DNA from: an uncultured Eubacterium sp.
Lineage (GTDB): Bacteria > Bacillota > Clostridia > Oscillospirales > Acutalibacteraceae
Reading direction: 5' to 3'
DNA: 7,989 nucleotides
Assembly (NCBI GenBank): GCA_910577215.1
Contig: CAJTMQ010000066.1
Coordinates: forward strand, 1 to 7,989
Positions 5,374 to 7,989 of the stretch are shown piece by piece. The notes under the pieces are model-generated. The model was not told where the DNA came from, did no database searches, and saw only the letters and a program-made list of their open reading frames with translations. Both the position numbers and the translations under genes were made by a program. Every line of letters starts with the position of its first letter. Positions within the stretch are counted from its first letter, which is position 1.

Positions 5374-5976
5374 ATGGGTAAATCAGGTGTTAACATTGCC
5401 GTTTTCGGAATAGCTTCCAATTTTATTTTGTTTTTGATAAAGCTTTACGTTGGTATAAGTTCCAATTCTCTTGCAATTTATTGTGATTCCGTTAATAATC
5501 TCGGCGATACCTTTTCCTGCCTTATTGCACTTTTCGGCTTCATTTTTATGATTAAAACAAATGAAAAAAAAGGCGGCAGAATTCAGTCACTCTGCTCTTT
5601 TATTATCGGCAGCATTGTTGCGGTAACGGGAGCATACTGTGTTTATTCCGGTCTTGAAAGATTCATGTATCCTGTTTTGGTTTCATATTCTTTTAAATAT
5701 GCAATGCTTATTCTGCTGACCGCTTTTGTCAAACTTATTATGGCGATGGTTTACATTATCAAAAGCAGAAAAGCACCGTCACCTGTTTACAAGGCTTTAA
5801 TTTTAGACAGCCTTCTTGATTTCGGATTAACAATTACTGCAATTTTAGGCTTTTATCTTGTTGAAAAATTAAACTATGCTATTGACGGCGTATTCGGAAT
5901 TATTATAGGAATTATTATTCTTGCGGCAGCAGCAAAATCTGTTTGGCAACAGGCAAAAATTCTTGTTAATGACTAA
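5374..5976 (+). CDS. Short cation-diffusion-facilitator-like transporter lacking the cytoplasmic domain
   Basis: This 200-residue membrane protein has about six hydrophobic segments. It matches the transmembrane half of CDF (cation efflux) proteins: SNSLAIYCDSVNNLGDTFS (30-48) fits the second-helix motif, ILDSLLDFG (143-151) the fifth, and AIDGVFGIIIGIII (169-182) the sixth. The acidic residues Asp38, Asp45, Asp145 and Asp149 are present. The usual His of HxxxD in helix two is Asn41. The protein ends where the roughly 90-residue cytoplasmic dimerisation domain normally starts. Only 35 bases follow before the next gene, so no remnant domain is encoded nearby. AGAGGTG supports the ATG. It probably shares a transcript with the metallophosphoesterase downstream. 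Substrate is unknown; Mn, Fe, Zn or Co are possible. It could also be a non-transporting relative. Confidence 0.78.
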   Translation: MGKSGVNIAVFGIASNFILFLIKLYVGISSNSLAIYCDSVNNLGDTFSCLIALFGFIFMIKTNEKKGGRIQSLCSFIIGSIVAVTGAYCVYSGLERFMYPVLVSYSFKYAMLILLTAFVKLIMAMVYIIKSRKAPSPVYKALILDSLLDFGLTITAILGFYLVEKLNYAIDGVFGIIIGIIILAAAAKSVWQQAKILVND

Positions 5977-6011
5977 TTAACAGGATTTATATAATGAGAG
6001 GGGTATTTTTT

Positions 6012-7244
6012 ATGGCGGTAAAAACAAAGAAAAAAGGTAAAATTGCACTTATTGTGCTTGGTTCGATTGTTGGTGTTATTGCTTTTCTGCTTTGCGTTTG
6101 TGTTGCGGTAAGCTTTGTCGGAATTAAATCAAACCAAAATTTTATCAAATCACTTGAGCCTGTTAACTATGAAAGTCAGCTTGAGCCTGTGCTTGAGGAT
6201 GGATATTATACCTTTACAACCGATAATGATTTTAGGGTCATGCAGCTTACCGATATACATATAGGTGCCGGATTTTTAAGTATAAAAAAGGATTCAATGG
6301 CACTCAATGCCGTTGCTGCAATGGTTTCAGAGGAAAAGCCTGATTTAGTTGTTGTTTCAGGTGATATTGCATATCCTATTCCTTTCCAGGCAGGAACGCT
6401 TAACAATAAAAATTCTGCAAAACTTTTTGCAGAGCTTATGGAGCAGCTTGGTGTTTACTGGTGCCCTGCATACGGTAACCACGATACGGAAACCTATTCT
6501 TACTTCACACGTGAGGATATTTCAGAATTTTACACAAGCGGTGAATTTGAGCACTGCCTGCTTCAGACAGGTCCCGAAGATGTAGACGGCTTCAGCAACT
6601 ATGTCGTAAATGTAAAAAACACTCAGGGAAAAATTACACAAAGTGTTATTATGCTGGATTCACAATCTTATGTCGGCAACGGTATAATTGACGGCTTTAT
6701 TATGAAATATGACCGAATTCATGATAATCAGGTTGAATGGTATAAAAATGAAATTGCTGCATTAACAGAAAAAAACGGCGGGGAAACACCTAAATCCATT
6801 GTATTTTTCCACATTCCTCTTATTGAATATAAGGATGCATGGACAGAGTATGTGGATAACGGTAATCAGGATACTGAAAATGTAAAATACATTTATGGTA
6901 AGGTCGGCGAAGCCGGAGATGCAATTTACTGTGCACCGGAAAACTGCGGACTTTTTAATACTGCACTTGAACTTGGTTCAACACAGGGATTTTTCTGTGG
7001 TCACGATCATCTTAACAATTTTTCACTTGATTACAAAGGTATTCGTTTAACCTATGGCTATTCTATAGACTATCTTGCTTATTTCGGAATTATGAAATAC
7101 GGCGCGCAGCGCGGCTGCACAATGATAGATATTGCACCGGATGGAAGTTTTACATCAACACTTGAAAACTATTATCAGGATAAATACAGTTCTGTAAAAG
7201 CTAAAGAGCAGGTTGATATGGGAGAATGGATTCCAAAATATTAA
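6012..7244 (+). CDS. Membrane-anchored calcineurin-like metallophosphoesterase
   Basis: This 410-residue protein has a short KTKKKGK basic start and one hydrophobic segment (about 11-37), so the catalytic domain should face outside. All five metal and catalytic motifs of the calcineurin-like family are present: Asp81-x-His83 (LTDIHIG), Asp118 (VSGDIAYP), Asn156-His157-Asp158 (YGNHDTE), His267 (FFHIPL) and His331-x-His333 (FCGHDH). These bind two metal ions and hydrolyse phosphomonoesters or diesters; the substrate cannot be told. The start at 6012 has GAGAGGGG eight bases upstream. An ATG at 5994, in frame and six codons longer, would sit on that ribosome binding site. It follows the CDF-like gene by 35 bases with no terminator between. 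No terminator is seen after its stop either; the FMN-riboswitch promoter starts within ten bases. Confidence 0.93.
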   Translation: MAVKTKKKGKIALIVLGSIVGVIAFLLCVCVAVSFVGIKSNQNFIKSLEPVNYESQLEPVLEDGYYTFTTDNDFRVMQLTDIHIGAGFLSIKKDSMALNAVAAMVSEEKPDLVVVSGDIAYPIPFQAGTLNNKNSAKLFAELMEQLGVYWCPAYGNHDTETYSYFTREDISEFYTSGEFEHCLLQTGPEDVDGFSNYVVNVKNTQGKITQSVIMLDSQSYVGNGIIDGFIMKYDRIHDNQVEWYKNEIAALTEKNGGETPKSIVFFHIPLIEYKDAWTEYVDNGNQDTENVKYIYGKVGEAGDAIYCAPENCGLFNTALELGSTQGFFCGHDHLNNFSLDYKGIRLTYGYSIDYLAYFGIMKYGAQRGCTMIDIAPDGSFTSTLENYYQDKYSSVKAKEQVDMGEWIPKY

Positions 7245-7251
7245 TTTTGCA

Positions 7252-7280
7252 TTGACAAAATAGCAACTATAACATATAAT
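7252..7280 (+). promoter_or_regulatory. Consensus promoter for the FMN riboswitch-ribU transcript
   Basis: TTGACA (7252-7257), a 17-base spacer and TATAAT (7275-7280) match the housekeeping consensus exactly. The predicted start is near 7287, a few bases before the aptamer's P1 helix. It is the third exact consensus promoter in the window. Confidence 0.88.
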
Positions 7281-7292
7281 GCTATTACAAAA

Positions 7293-7412
7293 TATTTTCA
7301 GGGCGGGGTGAAATTCCCCACCGGCAGTATAGTCTGCGACCTGTGATTGAAAAATTACAGCTGAATCGGTGAAATTCCGATACCGACGGTTAAAGTCCGG
7401 ATGAGAGAAAAT
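7293..7412 (+). promoter_or_regulatory. FMN riboswitch (RFN element)
   Basis: The conserved RFN landmarks appear in order: P1 5' strand TTTTC, GGGCGGGGTGAAATTCCCC (7301-7319), ACCGGCAGTATAGTCTGCGA, the variable P4 arm (CTGTGATTG...), AATCGGTGAAATTCCGAT (7364-7381), ACCGACGGT, AGTCCGGATGAGAGA and the P1 3' strand GAAAAT. FMN binding is expected to favour the terminator just downstream and shut off the riboflavin transporter gene. Confidence 0.97.
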
Positions 7413-7467
7413 GTTGAAGGCAAAAACCAAAATAAAATATATATGCCTTAATCGTCAGAACATTTAC

Positions 7468-7501
7468 GCCCTTAGTAGATTTTACTAAGGGCTTCTCTTT
7501 T
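7468..7501 (+). terminator. Regulatory intrinsic terminator of the FMN riboswitch
   Basis: A perfect 10-bp stem, GCCCTTAGTA (7468-7477) with TACTAAGGGC (7483-7492), closes a five-base loop and is followed by TTCTCTTTT. It lies between the FMN aptamer and the ribU ribosome binding site. Upstream, AAATGTT (7410-7416) and AAGGCA (7417-7422) can pair with AACATTT (7459-7465) and TGCCTT (7444-7449). That alternative helix takes bases from the aptamer's P1 3' strand, so it competes with the ligand-bound form. Confidence 0.88.
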
Positions 7502-7520
7502 GCCCAAAAAGGAGAAAGAA

Positions 7521-7989
7521 ATGAACACAAAAAACAACAAAGTAGTAAAACTAACAACCATGGCAATGCTTACGGCAATAGGCACCATACTTCAATATCT
7601 TGAAGTATCAATTCCCATTATGCCCGAATTTATCAAGCTTGATTTTTCGGATTTGCCGCAGCTTATAGGTGCAATAACCTTAGGTCCGGGTGCCGGTGTA
7701 ATTATTTGCCTTGCAAGAAATATTATACATATGATTGTAAGCTACAGCGGATTTGTGGGAGAACTTTCAAATTTCATTATCGGAGCTTCTCTTGCATTAA
7801 CCGCTGGATTTATTCATAAAAAATTCCCAACCATAAAGGGTGCGATTATAGGAAGCATTGCAGGTTCATTTGTGATGGGACTTATATCTCTGCCAAGCAA
7901 TTACTTCATTATTTATCCTCTTTATTACAACGTTGTTGGTTTTCCGGAGGAAGCAATTTTGGGAATGTATCAGCTGTTAAGACCTTCAA
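7521..7989 (+). CDS. ribU: Riboflavin ECF transporter substrate-binding component RibU (5' part, cut by the window end)
   Basis: An open frame from ATG at 7521 runs off the window after 156 complete codons. The product is a hydrophobic multi-helix membrane protein with the RibU/ECF S-component pattern: a basic start, then MAMLTAIGTILQYLEVSIP (14-32), EFIKLDFSDLPQLIGA, then LGPGAGVIICLARNIIH. The FxxLDFSDLP segment is typical of riboflavin-specific S components. GGAGAAAG lies just before the ATG. Placement behind an FMN riboswitch is the classic arrangement for this gene and supports the substrate. It would work with a shared energising module (EcfA, EcfA', EcfT) encoded elsewhere. Full-length members are about 190-210 residues, so roughly a quarter is missing here. 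Confidence 0.95.
   Translation, partial: MNTKNNKVVKLTTMAMLTAIGTILQYLEVSIPIMPEFIKLDFSDLPQLIGAITLGPGAGVIICLARNIIHMIVSYSGFVGELSNFIIGASLALTAGFIHKKFPTIKGAIIGSIAGSFVMGLISLPSNYFIIYPLYYNVVGFPEEAILGMYQLLRPS

Noticed and set aside
5994..6011. Upstream ATG for the metallophosphoesterase
   Set aside because: It lies on the GAGAGGGG that serves the ATG at 6012, and it has no Shine-Dalgarno of its own.
7155..7430. Minus-strand open frame of 91 codons across the FMN riboswitch
   Set aside because: Antisense to a clear structured RNA and to the end of the phosphoesterase gene; no coding signal.

Overview
The window is AT-rich DNA typical of a low-GC Gram-positive, probably a gut-type Clostridium relative (Oscillospiraceae/Ruminococcaceae-like). 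The evidence is an LPXTG-like sorting signal, strong AGGAGG-type ribosome binding sites, three exact TTGACA-N17-TATAAT promoters, cobalamin and FMN riboswitches, and an ECF-type riboflavin transporter. The genus is a guess. Eight protein genes are called, and the last one runs off the right edge.

Left module (about 45-2234), vitamin B12. A cobalamin riboswitch on the minus strand controls a secreted, probably wall-anchored protein whose body looks like an alpha/alpha toroid (prenyltransferase/terpenoid-cyclase-like fold). Divergent from it, on the plus strand and from a promoter that shares the same -35 bases, is an exported protein ending in a DUF4430 domain, the family related to the C-terminal domain of transcobalamin. 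Animal B12 carriers (transcobalamin, intrinsic factor) are an alpha/alpha toroid fused to exactly this kind of domain. The pair therefore looks like a split, surface-displayed, transcobalamin-like B12 capture system. This is the most interesting proposal in the window and is an inference from fold resemblance plus riboswitch control.

Central module (2243-5269, minus strand), zinc/cadmium homeostasis. An ArsR/SmtB-type repressor with a complete alpha5 zinc site and a P1B-2 metal-exporting ATPase with a His/Cys-rich N-terminus form an operon. Its exact consensus promoter is followed at the start site by a 26-bp perfect palindrome, the expected operator. A DUF421 membrane protein lies immediately upstream on the same strand, and the operon's -35 box is inside its 3' end.

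Right module (5374-7989, plus strand). A short cation-diffusion-facilitator-like membrane protein without the usual cytoplasmic domain is followed by a membrane-anchored metallophosphoesterase, probably co-transcribed. Next comes a complete riboflavin uptake unit: consensus promoter, FMN riboswitch, intrinsic terminator, and the start of ribU, which is cut by the window end.

Intergenic regions are short. The only gene-free stretch near 300 bases (1169-1442) is filled by the B12 riboswitch and the divergent promoters. No rRNA, tRNA, CRISPR array, insertion sequence or transposase was seen.
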